The position numbers and the translations under genes are program-made. DNA of 64,000 bases from Gelidibacter japonicus (lineage in GTDB: Bacteria > Bacteroidota > Bacteroidia > Flavobacteriales > Flavobacteriaceae), in the NCBI RefSeq assembly GCF_010725055.1, contig NZ_BJKB01000002.1, positions 1-64,000 on the forward strand, in the 5' to 3' direction. This document shows positions 45,134-52,671 of the stretch, piece by piece. Below the pieces are notes generated by a model, which was given only the letters and a program-made list of their open reading frames with translations, was not told the DNA's origin and searched no databases. Position 1 is the stretch's first letter; each line of letters begins with the position of its first letter.

Positions 45134-45541
45134 CTATGGCTCAATTTTGGAAACTTCAGCAACGGTTACTATTTTACCATCTTCATTCCCCCAGGAATTT
45201 AAAATATAATTCATCACATCTGCAACTTCATCATCATAAAGGCCTAAAGCGGCCATGGCACTGTTGTATTTTACGCCATTTACCGTAATTTCTTCAGACA
45301 GTCCATACTTTACTGCCTTAATACTCTCTTGGCGTTTCTTCATCAAATAATCTGAATTGGCCAATGGCGGATACACCTCAGCCACTCCCTTACCATCAGG
45401 CATGTGGCAACTCATACAGAATTCATCGTAAACAGCAGCGCCCCTTGCTATACTCTCCTTAAGTTCAGGCGTTTGTGCCGGGGCTGTCTTGCAGGAAAAA
45501 AGCAGGCTTGAAACAACAAACAATAGATTCAATTTTATCAT
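45134..45541 (-). CDS. Cytochrome c lipoprotein
   Basis: A 135-aa class I cytochrome c. The lipobox LLFSC puts the lipid at Cys17, the haem site is CMSCH (42-46), and a distal Met occurs in YNSAMAALG. It overlaps the sugar-dehydrogenase stop by 4 bp (ATGA), so it is very likely the electron acceptor for that enzyme. Confidence 0.9.
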   Translation of the reverse strand: MIKLNLLFVVSSLLFSCKTAPAQTPELKESIARGAAVYDEFCMSCHMPDGKGVAEVYPPLANSDYLMKKRQESIKAVKYGLSEEITVNGVKYNSAMAALGLYDDEVADVMNYILNSWGNEDGKIVTVAEVSKIEP

Positions 45542-46641
45542 TCTTTCTTAGGCAACAATTTCACAATTCCCATATTTTCAATACCAACATAAATATAGCC
45601 ATCTGGAGCTTGATGGATGGTTCTGACACGTCCCAAGCCATCTAAAAATCGCTCTTCCTTCACTACTTTTCCGTCTTTTAAAACGACTTTATTCATGTAT
45701 TGAAATTTCAACGAGCCCACCATTAAATCACCTTTCCAACCCGGATATTTATCGCTGGATATAAAGGCCATACCACTCGGTGCAATGGAAGGATCCCAAT
45801 AATGAAGTGGTTGCTCCATACCTTCTTTTTCGGTGAGTTCCGTGAGAGTTGTACCGTCATAGTTGATGCCGTAACTAATGACCGGCCAACCATAATTCGC
45901 ACCTTTTTTTATGATATTAATTTCATCACCTCCTTTTGGACCATGTTCATGCGTCCATACTTTACCAGTTTCTGGGTGTAACGCCATACCTTGGGGATTA
46001 CGATGTCCGTAGGAATAAACCGCTCTTTTAGCATTGGGTTCACTTAAAAACGGATTGTCTGCCGGGATGGTCCCATCATCATTCAAACGATAGACTTTAC
46101 CACCATCTTTAGTGAGATCCTGTGGATTTATATCTCTGTCTCCTCGATCACCAATAGTAAAATAAAGATAGCCTTCATTGTCAAAAACAATACGTGAGCC
46201 AAAATGTGGCGTTTTAGTGGTATTTGGAGTGGCTTTATAAAGTAACTCTTTATTGACAAGTGAATTGTTTTCCAATTTAGCGCGCATCAATGCCGTATTG
46301 GCACCATTGTCTCCTGGAGAGGAAAATGTGAAGTAAATCCATCCGTTTTCATTATAATTAGGATGCAGTGCAATATCCAACAATCCGCCCTGGCCTCTAT
46401 TAAAAACCTCGGGAACTCCTTGAACGTCCATTTTACTACCCTCCTTGAAGTGAATCATCTTACCCTCCTTTTCATTAATTAACATAGATCCGTCCGGCAA
46501 AAACACAAAGCCCCAAGGGATGGTTAAATCTGGCACTACGACTTCATAGTCATGGTCATAATTTACCGGATTCTTATCCTGGGAACAGGATGTCATACTT
46601 ACAAATGCAAATAATAAAACAAAATAATTCTTAGTTTTCAT
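45538..46641 (-). CDS. PQQ-dependent sugar dehydrogenase (glucose/sorbosone type), lipoprotein
   Basis: A 367-aa six-bladed beta-propeller. The lipobox is FVSMTSC (Cys19), and family blocks are LTIPWGFVFLPDGSMLINEKEG, GGLLDIALHPNYNENGWIYFTFS, YSYGHRNPQGMALHPETGKVWTHEHGPKGGDEINII and PSGMAFISSDKYPGW. It oxidises aldose sugars in the periplasm, passing electrons to the cytochrome c encoded next (4-bp overlap). No PQQ synthesis genes are in the window. Confidence 0.9.
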   Translation of the reverse strand: MKTKNYFVLLFAFVSMTSCSQDKNPVNYDHDYEVVVPDLTIPWGFVFLPDGSMLINEKEGKMIHFKEGSKMDVQGVPEVFNRGQGGLLDIALHPNYNENGWIYFTFSSPGDNGANTALMRAKLENNSLVNKELLYKATPNTTKTPHFGSRIVFDNEGYLYFTIGDRGDRDINPQDLTKDGGKVYRLNDDGTIPADNPFLSEPNAKRAVYSYGHRNPQGMALHPETGKVWTHEHGPKGGDEINIIKKGANYGWPVISYGINYDGTTLTELTEKEGMEQPLHYWDPSIAPSGMAFISSDKYPGWKGDLMVGSLKFQYMNKVVLKDGKVVKEERFLDGLGRVRTIHQAPDGYIYVGIENMGIVKLLPKKE

Positions 46642-46702
46642 ACAAATAGTCTTTAATCCCTAAATTTAGAAATAATTATTGTTACTATTTAAAGAAAAAC
46701 TA

Positions 46703-46710
46703 TATATTTG
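46703..46710 (+). promoter_or_regulatory. -7 box of tRNA-Pro
   Basis: TATATTTG, a full match, 53 bp before the mature tRNA. An ATTG at 46678-46681, 21 bp upstream, is an imperfect -33 element. Confidence 0.55.
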
Positions 46711-46762
46711 CACCTCGATTTTGAGTATTTAACGAGAATTCGAGGATTAGAGATAACCAATT

Positions 46763-46837
46763 CGGGGTGTAGCGTAGCCCGGTTATCGCGCCGCGTTTGG
46801 GACGCGGAGGTCGCAGGTTCGAATCCTGCCACCCCGA
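46763..46837 (+). tRNA. tRNA-Pro (anticodon TGG)
   Basis: A 75-nt cloverleaf. The acceptor stem CGGGGTG pairs with CACCCCG, with discriminator A at 46837. The anticodon stem is CCGCG/CGCGG with loop TTTGGGA (anticodon TGG, reading CCA and related Pro codons). The T arm GCAGG-TTCGAAT-CCTGC is intact. The CCA end is not encoded. A strong hairpin follows 20 bp later. Confidence 0.97.
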
Positions 46838-46856
46838 CAAACCTATTTATAGGTCA

Positions 46857-46902
46857 AACTAAAACACTGTTAATCGTATGATTATCAGTGTTTTTAGTTT
46901 TT
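46857..46902 (+). terminator. Terminator after tRNA-Pro
   Basis: AACTAAAACACTG pairs with CAGTGTTTTTAGTT (one bulged base) around a 16-base loop, then a T-run. The rest of the gap up to 47062 is AT-rich with repeated GATATCA-like triplets and no gene. Confidence 0.75.
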
Positions 46903-47062
46903 AATGATATCACTTGATATCATATAATATCAACTAAAAGGTGTACAATTCGGTGAACACTTTCTTACCAAAATTGTCGTAAATTTAAAGGACTTTAAAT
47001 GGATCATGACTAATTGTTGCGGATCGTGAAAACCTTCCCATAACCATACTCCCAATACTTTT

Positions 47063-48541
47063 TCAAGACTGAAACTTAGCGTTCAATTCATCCACAATGC
47101 TTTCTACCTTTTTGTTTTTAGCTGCTTGTTCCAAATAAATGGCCGGCTTTTGCCTCACTTCACAATCTTTAATGGGACAGCGCTCGCAAGTCACACCAAC
47201 GTCTTGGGTGATAATTTTTGGATCGGATAAGAAATTTATCTTTCGTTGCAATTGCCTATTAATAAGCAGCCCAACGCTAATACTTCGGTAATGGTTCTCT
47301 TTGAACGGATCTTTGGTTGCAGACGATAACACCAAATATTTCATACCGTCCTCTGGGTAGTTGGAAATCTGGAAATCAAATTCATGTTCCTTCTTACTTC
47401 TACTGATATCCTTCAACATTTTTATAGAAACCCAACGTCGGCAATAATGCTCACCAGCCTCATTGGCATGAGGGGAATGTTCATGGGACAAATGCAACTC
47501 TTTTTTAAGATAAAATTTTTCGCTGCCCGATTTATGCGTAAATCTCAAAAAGAACAAATTCTGAAGATTAAATTCCTTGGGCAATATGTTAGTCAAACGC
47601 TGATAAAAGGATTCTGCGGAGGCATTAAAGTTTTCTATCGCCTTTAAAAATAAGTCCCTGTCCAAAGTGTCTTTTTCAAAAATTTCGTTCAACAGCACTT
47701 TAATCTTAGCACTTGGAATAATTAGAGCGCCAGCAAAATAGGAAGCATAAAAATTATTCAAAACCTGATCAAAGGTTTTAAATTTAATCCAAGGAAACGT
47801 ATATAAACGCTCTTTTATCTCAAGAAAATTATAAGCTAATTCTTTGGCATATATAAATGTCCGTTGTGCTTCATCTATCTCATTGGCCAACAATAGCGTT
47901 TTGGTTTTTGGAACAAATACAGATCGCAAATTATCTAAAGCCTGAAACTTGTTCAATTCGTCATCAACGATGGTATACCCAAACTCTTCCACTAAAATCT
48001 CTCCTAAATCACGAGAAGTAATTGGCAGATCCAAATTTATCTGATAAGCCTTGGCGAAATTTAAAACACCTTGTTCCAAATCTTCAAAATAGTTATTGTT
48101 CGCTTCTTGAAAAGAGCGGACGGAAGCCAAGAAAAAACTCTCTCTACTGAAATTATAGTTTTGCGCTATTTTGATAATCGTACTAATAAATGCGTTGACC
48201 TTAGAAGGTGCATTCGCAACAATATCTATCAAGTCGCTTTCCTTTATCCCAAAGAGATCCAAAGGGATTTCCTTAAGGATTTTAGAACTCAACAAATCAC
48301 CAATCGGGGCCAAGTTTTTGTCTAATTTCAAGGAAACCATCTGGTCATAAGGGACATCCAGTTTTTCAGCAAGCGTCATGATCTTATCTGGTTTTGGATA
48401 TTTTTTTCCGTTTTCAATTTCATTTAAATAGGACTTTGACAAGCCCGAGAGTTTAGACAAACCAAATAGCGATAAATTCCTTTCAGTTCTTATCTGCTTT
48501 AGCTTTAACCCGAATATAATTTTGATATAATCTTCTTCCAT
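47063..48541 (-). CDS. RamB/ScfR-type regulator (XRE helix-turn-helix plus IrrE-like and DUF2083-like domains)
   Basis: A 492-aa regulator. The N-terminal XRE helix-turn-helix spans about 12-66 (LKQIRTERNLSLFGLSKLSGLSKSYLNEIENGKKYP). A central region matches the IrrE-like segment of short-chain-fatty-acyl-CoA regulators, but the HExxH of true ImmA/IrrE peptidases is replaced by AKELAYNF. The C-terminal DUF2083-like part has the cysteine cluster CERCPIKDC. Proteins of this type, such as RamB of Corynebacterium, control acetate and glyoxylate genes. It is divergent from aceB across 121 bp with palindromes, fitting local control of aceB-aceA. Confidence 0.85.
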   Translation of the reverse strand: MEEDYIKIIFGLKLKQIRTERNLSLFGLSKLSGLSKSYLNEIENGKKYPKPDKIMTLAEKLDVPYDQMVSLKLDKNLAPIGDLLSSKILKEIPLDLFGIKESDLIDIVANAPSKVNAFISTIIKIAQNYNFSRESFFLASVRSFQEANNNYFEDLEQGVLNFAKAYQINLDLPITSRDLGEILVEEFGYTIVDDELNKFQALDNLRSVFVPKTKTLLLANEIDEAQRTFIYAKELAYNFLEIKERLYTFPWIKFKTFDQVLNNFYASYFAGALIIPSAKIKVLLNEIFEKDTLDRDLFLKAIENFNASAESFYQRLTNILPKEFNLQNLFFLRFTHKSGSEKFYLKKELHLSHEHSPHANEAGEHYCRRWVSIKMLKDISRSKKEHEFDFQISNYPEDGMKYLVLSSATKDPFKENHYRSISVGLLINRQLQRKINFLSDPKIITQDVGVTCERCPIKDCEVRQKPAIYLEQAAKNKKVESIVDELNAKFQS

Positions 48542-48560
48542 AGAACAAATATAATGATTT

Positions 48561-48610
48561 TTGCGAATACGCTTATTTCAGCGAAATAAATTATTTAGCG
48601 AACGTTCGCT
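48561..48610. promoter_or_regulatory. Putative operator cluster between the regulator and aceB
   Basis: Three GCGAA words occur at 48563, 48581 and 48598 (18 and 17 bp apart). The second is inside TTATTTC-AGC-GAAATAA (48573-48589), and the third inside a perfect 14-bp palindrome AGCGAACGTTCGCT (48597-48610). The palindrome touches the probable -33 element of aceB. These are good candidates for binding sites of the divergent RamB/ScfR-type regulator. Confidence 0.6.
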
Positions 48611-48640
48611 TGTTTTTTAAAAATAATTATTTTATCATTG
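48609..48640 (+). promoter_or_regulatory. Probable aceB promoter
   Basis: CTTG (48609-48612) and TATCATTG (48633-48640) lie 20 bp apart, each one base from the Bacteroidetes consensus TTTG and TAnnTTTG. The start codon is 22 bp downstream. Confidence 0.5.
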
Positions 48641-48662
48641 TTCTCACAAACATCTCAATACT

Positions 48663-50261
48663 ATGGAAAACACAATTTTAAAATCAGCAAAACTTAAATT
48701 CTCTAAAGCGGTTGACGATCACTACCCCGACATTCTTACCTCTGGTGCGATCTCCTTTTTGACCGCATTACATGAAAGATTCAATACAGAAAGATTATCG
48801 CTTTTGGCTAGACGTATCGATCAGCAAAAAAATTTTGATGAAGGAAAATTCCCGGAGTTTTCAAGAGAGACCAAACATATCAGAAATAATCAGTGGACCG
48901 CTGGCAATATACCACATGATCTAAAAGACCGACGTGTAGAGATTACAGGTCCGGTTGACCGGAAAATGATCATCAATGCGTTAAACTCTGGCGCCAAAAC
49001 ATTTATGGCCGATTTAGAAGACAGCAATGCTCCTACTTGGAAAAACACGATTGAAGGACAACAAAACCTGAGAGACGCCAATAGAAAATCTATTTCCTTA
49101 GTAGATAAAGAACGTCACAAGTCATACACATTGAATCAAGAAACCGCTGTTTTAATGGTCAGACCAAGGGGCTTGCACTTGAACGAAAGACATATTTTAA
49201 TTAATGATGAAGAATCTTCGGGCAGTTTGGTTGATTTTGGACTGTATATTTTCCATAATACTACAACCTTATTAAGTAACGATACAGCACCCTATTTTTA
49301 TCTGCCAAAATTAGAACATTATCTGGAGGCTCGGTGGTGGAACGATGTGTTCACGTTTGCCCAAGAATATCTGGAAGTGCCCAAAGGAACTTTTAAAGCC
49401 ACCGTTTTAATAGAGACGATCACTGCCAGTTTCCAGCTGGACGAAATTATTTACGAACTTAAAGATCATATTGTCGGACTAAACTGTGGACGTTGGGATT
49501 ATATTTTCTCTTATATCAAAAAATTCAGAAACCATCCCAATTTTATAGTTCCAAATCGCGATCAAGTGACCATGACCTCCCCTTTTATGGATGCGTATTC
49601 AAAGTTGGTCATACAACGCTGTCATAAAAGGGGCATTCTCGCCATAGGCGGAATGGCTGCACAGATTCCGATTAAGAATGATGAAAAAGCCAATAGCGCT
49701 GCTTTGGAAAAAGTAAGAAAAGACAAAGAGCGCGAAGTAAAAAATGGCCATGACGGTACCTGGGTTGCACATCCAGGATTAGTCGCAGTCGCAATGCAAG
49801 AATTTGACAAGCATATGCCAGGTTCAAACCAACTACATGTTTCAAGAGATGATGTCAACATCACAGAACAGGATCTGGTTGAACTCCCTAAAGGTACCAT
49901 TACCGAAGCTGGAATCAGAAAAAACATCAACGTAGGCATCTTGTATACTGAAGCCTGGTTACGAGGACATGGCGCTGTAGCCCTCTATAATTTAATGGAA
50001 GATGCGGCAACTGCCGAAATATCAAGGACTCAGGTCTGGCAATGGTTGAAAAATCAAGTGAAGCTGGAGGATGGTAGAACCTTCGACCTTGAACTCTACA
50101 AGGAACTTTTAGATGATGAAGTAGAAAAAATCATTAGGGAGTTTGGCACAGATAACATGAAAAATTCAAAATTCCAGTTGGCAATTGAGCTTTTTGACAA
50201 CCTCGTACAATCAGAAGAATTTGTAGAGTTCTTAACATTGCCCGCTTATAAATACCTATAA
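48663..50261 (+). CDS. aceB: Malate synthase
   Basis: A 532-aa malate synthase A. It condenses glyoxylate and acetyl-CoA to malate, the second glyoxylate-shunt step. Family blocks are FMADLEDSNAPTWKNTIEGQQNL, VLMVRPRGLHLNERH, YFYLPKLEHYLEARWWNDVF, VLIETITASFQLDEIIYEL, LNCGRWDYIFSYIKK and GTWVAHPGLV. Length is as expected. It is the first gene of aceB-aceA and is divergent from its likely regulator. Confidence 0.96.
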   Translation: MENTILKSAKLKFSKAVDDHYPDILTSGAISFLTALHERFNTERLSLLARRIDQQKNFDEGKFPEFSRETKHIRNNQWTAGNIPHDLKDRRVEITGPVDRKMIINALNSGAKTFMADLEDSNAPTWKNTIEGQQNLRDANRKSISLVDKERHKSYTLNQETAVLMVRPRGLHLNERHILINDEESSGSLVDFGLYIFHNTTTLLSNDTAPYFYLPKLEHYLEARWWNDVFTFAQEYLEVPKGTFKATVLIETITASFQLDEIIYELKDHIVGLNCGRWDYIFSYIKKFRNHPNFIVPNRDQVTMTSPFMDAYSKLVIQRCHKRGILAIGGMAAQIPIKNDEKANSAALEKVRKDKEREVKNGHDGTWVAHPGLVAVAMQEFDKHMPGSNQLHVSRDDVNITEQDLVELPKGTITEAGIRKNINVGILYTEAWLRGHGAVALYNLMEDAATAEISRTQVWQWLKNQVKLEDGRTFDLELYKELLDDEVEKIIREFGTDNMKNSKFQLAIELFDNLVQSEEFVEFLTLPAYKYL

Positions 50262-50268
50262 AAAAACA

Positions 50269-50299
50269 ATCCTGCGATTGCTGACACAATCAACAGGAT
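50269..50299 (+). promoter_or_regulatory. Hairpin in the aceB-aceA gap
   Basis: ATCCTG pairs with CAGGAT and, inside it, GATTG with CAATC around a 6-base loop. No T-run follows, so it is more likely an mRNA processing or stability element (or partial attenuator) than a terminator. Confidence 0.55.
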
Positions 50300-50334
50300 C
50301 TAATTATTAATAATAAATAACTGATTACAAAATT

Positions 50335-51960
50335 ATGAAAAATTTGGAACAAAGTAGTTATGGTTCTGCATTGCAAACTGTAAGAGACCTTAAAGCAAAG
50401 TATGGAAATACTTGGAATGCCATCAACCCTGAAGGTGCCGCTCGAATGGTGGTTCAAAATCGATTTAAAACGGGATTGGACATCGCTAAATATACCGCTG
50501 CCATTATGAGAAAAGACATGGCAGACTATGATGCTGATTCATCAAACTACACACAATCTTTGGGTTGCTGGCACGGATTTATCGCACAACAAAAAATGAT
50601 TGCAGTTAAAAAACATCACGGCACAACCAACAAGAAGTATTTATACCTATCCGGTTGGATGGTTGCCGCGTTACGTTCTGAATTCGGCCCACTGCCAGAT
50701 CAATCCATGCATGAGAAGACTTCTGTCCCAGCATTGATTAAGGAGATATATGATTTTTTGCGTCAAGCAGATGCCATTGAACTCAACGATTTATTCGCCA
50801 GGCTTGAAAAAGGTGAAGACGTACAAGATCAAATCGATAATTTTGAAACCCATATTGTGCCTATTATAGCTGATATTGATGCTGGTTTTGGAAACGAAGA
50901 AGCAACCTACTTGCTGACCAAGAAAATGATTGAAGCTGGTGCCTGTGCGATTCAAGTTGAGAATCAAGTTTCCGATGCCAAACAATGTGGCCACCAAGAT
51001 GGAAAAGTTACCTTGCCACATGAGGATTTTATAGCAAAATTAAATGCCATCCGGTATGCTTTTATAGAATTGGGAATACCTGAAGGCATCATTGTGGCAA
51101 GAACAGATTCTGAAGGGGCCAGTTTGACCCAAAAGTTACCCGTAAGCAAAAAACCAGGTGATTTAGCTTCTCAATATCTCGCCTTTGTGGATGCGGAAGA
51201 AATCTCTATCGATGAGGCCAAGGATGATGATGTCATGCTTAAAAGAGACGGAAGACTATACCGTCCAATCCGATTGGCCAATGGATTATACAAATTCAAA
51301 GAGGGCTCAAATATAGATCGCGTGGTTTTGGACTGTATTACAAGTTTACAACATGGAGCAGATTTATTATGGATAGAAACGCCAACTCCAAATGTGAAGC
51401 AAATTGCGCATATGGTCAACAGAATTAAAAAAGTGGTACCAAATGCCAAGTTGGTTTATAATAATTCACCATCCTTTAATTGGACTCTAAATTTCCGTCA
51501 TCAAGCTTATGATGAGATGCTTGAAGAAGGAGAGAATATGACCGGTTATAATAGAAACAATTTAATGGACGCCGATTATGACCATTCTGAATTATGCTCT
51601 CGTGCCGATGAAAAAATCAGAACTTTCCAAACAGATGCCGCGAGAGATGCAGGGATTTTCCATCACTTAATCACTTTGCCAACCTACCACACCACAGCTC
51701 TTCATATGAATGATTTGACTGAAGGTTATTTTGGAGATGAGGGCATGTTGGCCTACGTGAGAGATGTTCAGAGACAGGAAATCCGCAAAGGTGTATCTTG
51801 CGTTAAACACCAGCGTATGGCAGGTTCAGACCTTGGAGATAGCCATAAAACCCTTTTCGCAGGAGATAAGGCACTAAAGGCTGGAGGAGAAAAGAACACC
51901 AGTAGGCAATTTGAACTCAAAACCGAGCTGACTCGACCAGAGCTTTTACTGGCTAAATAG
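50335..51960 (+). CDS. aceA: Isocitrate lyase (long, P. aeruginosa-type)
   Basis: A 541-aa isocitrate lyase, splitting isocitrate into succinate and glyoxylate. The active-site loop is KQCGH, with catalytic Cys218, where E. coli has KKCGH. NWTLNF and the preceding NNSPSF form the substrate region. The length, about 100 residues more than E. coli AceA, and the QCGHQDGKV context fit the longer isoform I recall from Pseudomonas. It lies 73 bp after aceB, probably on one mRNA, with a hairpin between them. Confidence 0.95.
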   Translation: MKNLEQSSYGSALQTVRDLKAKYGNTWNAINPEGAARMVVQNRFKTGLDIAKYTAAIMRKDMADYDADSSNYTQSLGCWHGFIAQQKMIAVKKHHGTTNKKYLYLSGWMVAALRSEFGPLPDQSMHEKTSVPALIKEIYDFLRQADAIELNDLFARLEKGEDVQDQIDNFETHIVPIIADIDAGFGNEEATYLLTKKMIEAGACAIQVENQVSDAKQCGHQDGKVTLPHEDFIAKLNAIRYAFIELGIPEGIIVARTDSEGASLTQKLPVSKKPGDLASQYLAFVDAEEISIDEAKDDDVMLKRDGRLYRPIRLANGLYKFKEGSNIDRVVLDCITSLQHGADLLWIETPTPNVKQIAHMVNRIKKVVPNAKLVYNNSPSFNWTLNFRHQAYDEMLEEGENMTGYNRNNLMDADYDHSELCSRADEKIRTFQTDAARDAGIFHHLITLPTYHTTALHMNDLTEGYFGDEGMLAYVRDVQRQEIRKGVSCVKHQRMAGSDLGDSHKTLFAGDKALKAGGEKNTSRQFELKTELTRPELLLAK

Positions 51961-51970
51961 GTTTTATCTT

Positions 51971-52003
51971 GTTAATTGCGATAGAATATCTATCGCAATT
52001 AAC
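51971..52003. terminator. Perfect 14-bp hairpin after aceA
   Basis: GTTAATTGCGATAG pairs exactly with CTATCGCAATTAAC around AATAT. There is no T-run on either side, so the terminator label is tentative. It may instead protect the 3' end of the aceBA mRNA. Confidence 0.5.
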
Positions 52004-52565
52004 ATTGTATTCTACCAAATATGCGTGTTGCGGAAAAATACAAAGCATATTTCAGAGGTGCCATATCAGGTCTCGGGTCCTCTGTAATTCTTAAATTGAA
52101 TTTACAACACCATTTTTTACGAATTCTTGCTTCAACTTAACTTGTGAACATTTTACTTTAGACTTCTATATCAATTTTCAGTCAGAACTAGTCCTATATC
52201 TTGCCATTTAATCATTATTTCTGACTTTAACAGCATATTGTCAATATCTTTTTTTAATAAAAATTCATATTCTAGATGAGATTCTTAATACTCAATAAAT
52301 TATGAACTATTCTTAATTTTATAGCTCGAATAGTTTTTTCTTGAACCGTTTATTGTTGATATTTCCGAAAACAAAGCAGATAAAATTTGAAGAAATCCCT
52401 TACAAATGAAGACCTTACCCATTCCACGCCTTTGATAAGTTTGTTAGTGTAGACTTTTAAATGTTCTACACTTACGACACACCAATTTATGATTAATTTA
52501 TACGAGGTATTAAAAATTCTGTTCAATTAGTAGATTTTATTGACTACAATCAGTTCATTTACAAA

Positions 52566-52596
52566 TTTGAATTCTAAGATTTTAAATCTATATTTG
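52566..52596 (+). promoter_or_regulatory. Consensus Bacteroidetes promoter of the SusC gene
   Basis: TTTG (52566-52569), exactly 19 bp, then TATATTTG (52589-52596). This matches the published Bacteroidetes -33/-7 layout at every fixed position. The leader to ATG 52672 is about 70 nt. Confidence 0.75.
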
Positions 52597-52671
52597 TTAA
52601 GGTCTGCATAACATTTTGTTAATAAAGACTAAAATAAATGACTATTAATCAATTAATTATTTACCTAAACT

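Larger units (their letters stand above)
51961..52671. other. Long intergenic region between aceA and susC
   Basis: About 700 bp without a convincing gene. It contains the perfect hairpin after aceA, an AGAGG...CCTCT inverted repeat near 52053-52082, AT-rich sequence, and a consensus promoter at its right end that drives the SusC gene. Confidence 0.6.

Noticed and set aside
46763-47062. tRNA-Pro 3' flank as an integration site of a mobile element
   Set aside because: The flank is AT-rich with GATATCA repeats, but I found no duplicate of the tRNA 3' end and no integrase or cargo genes.
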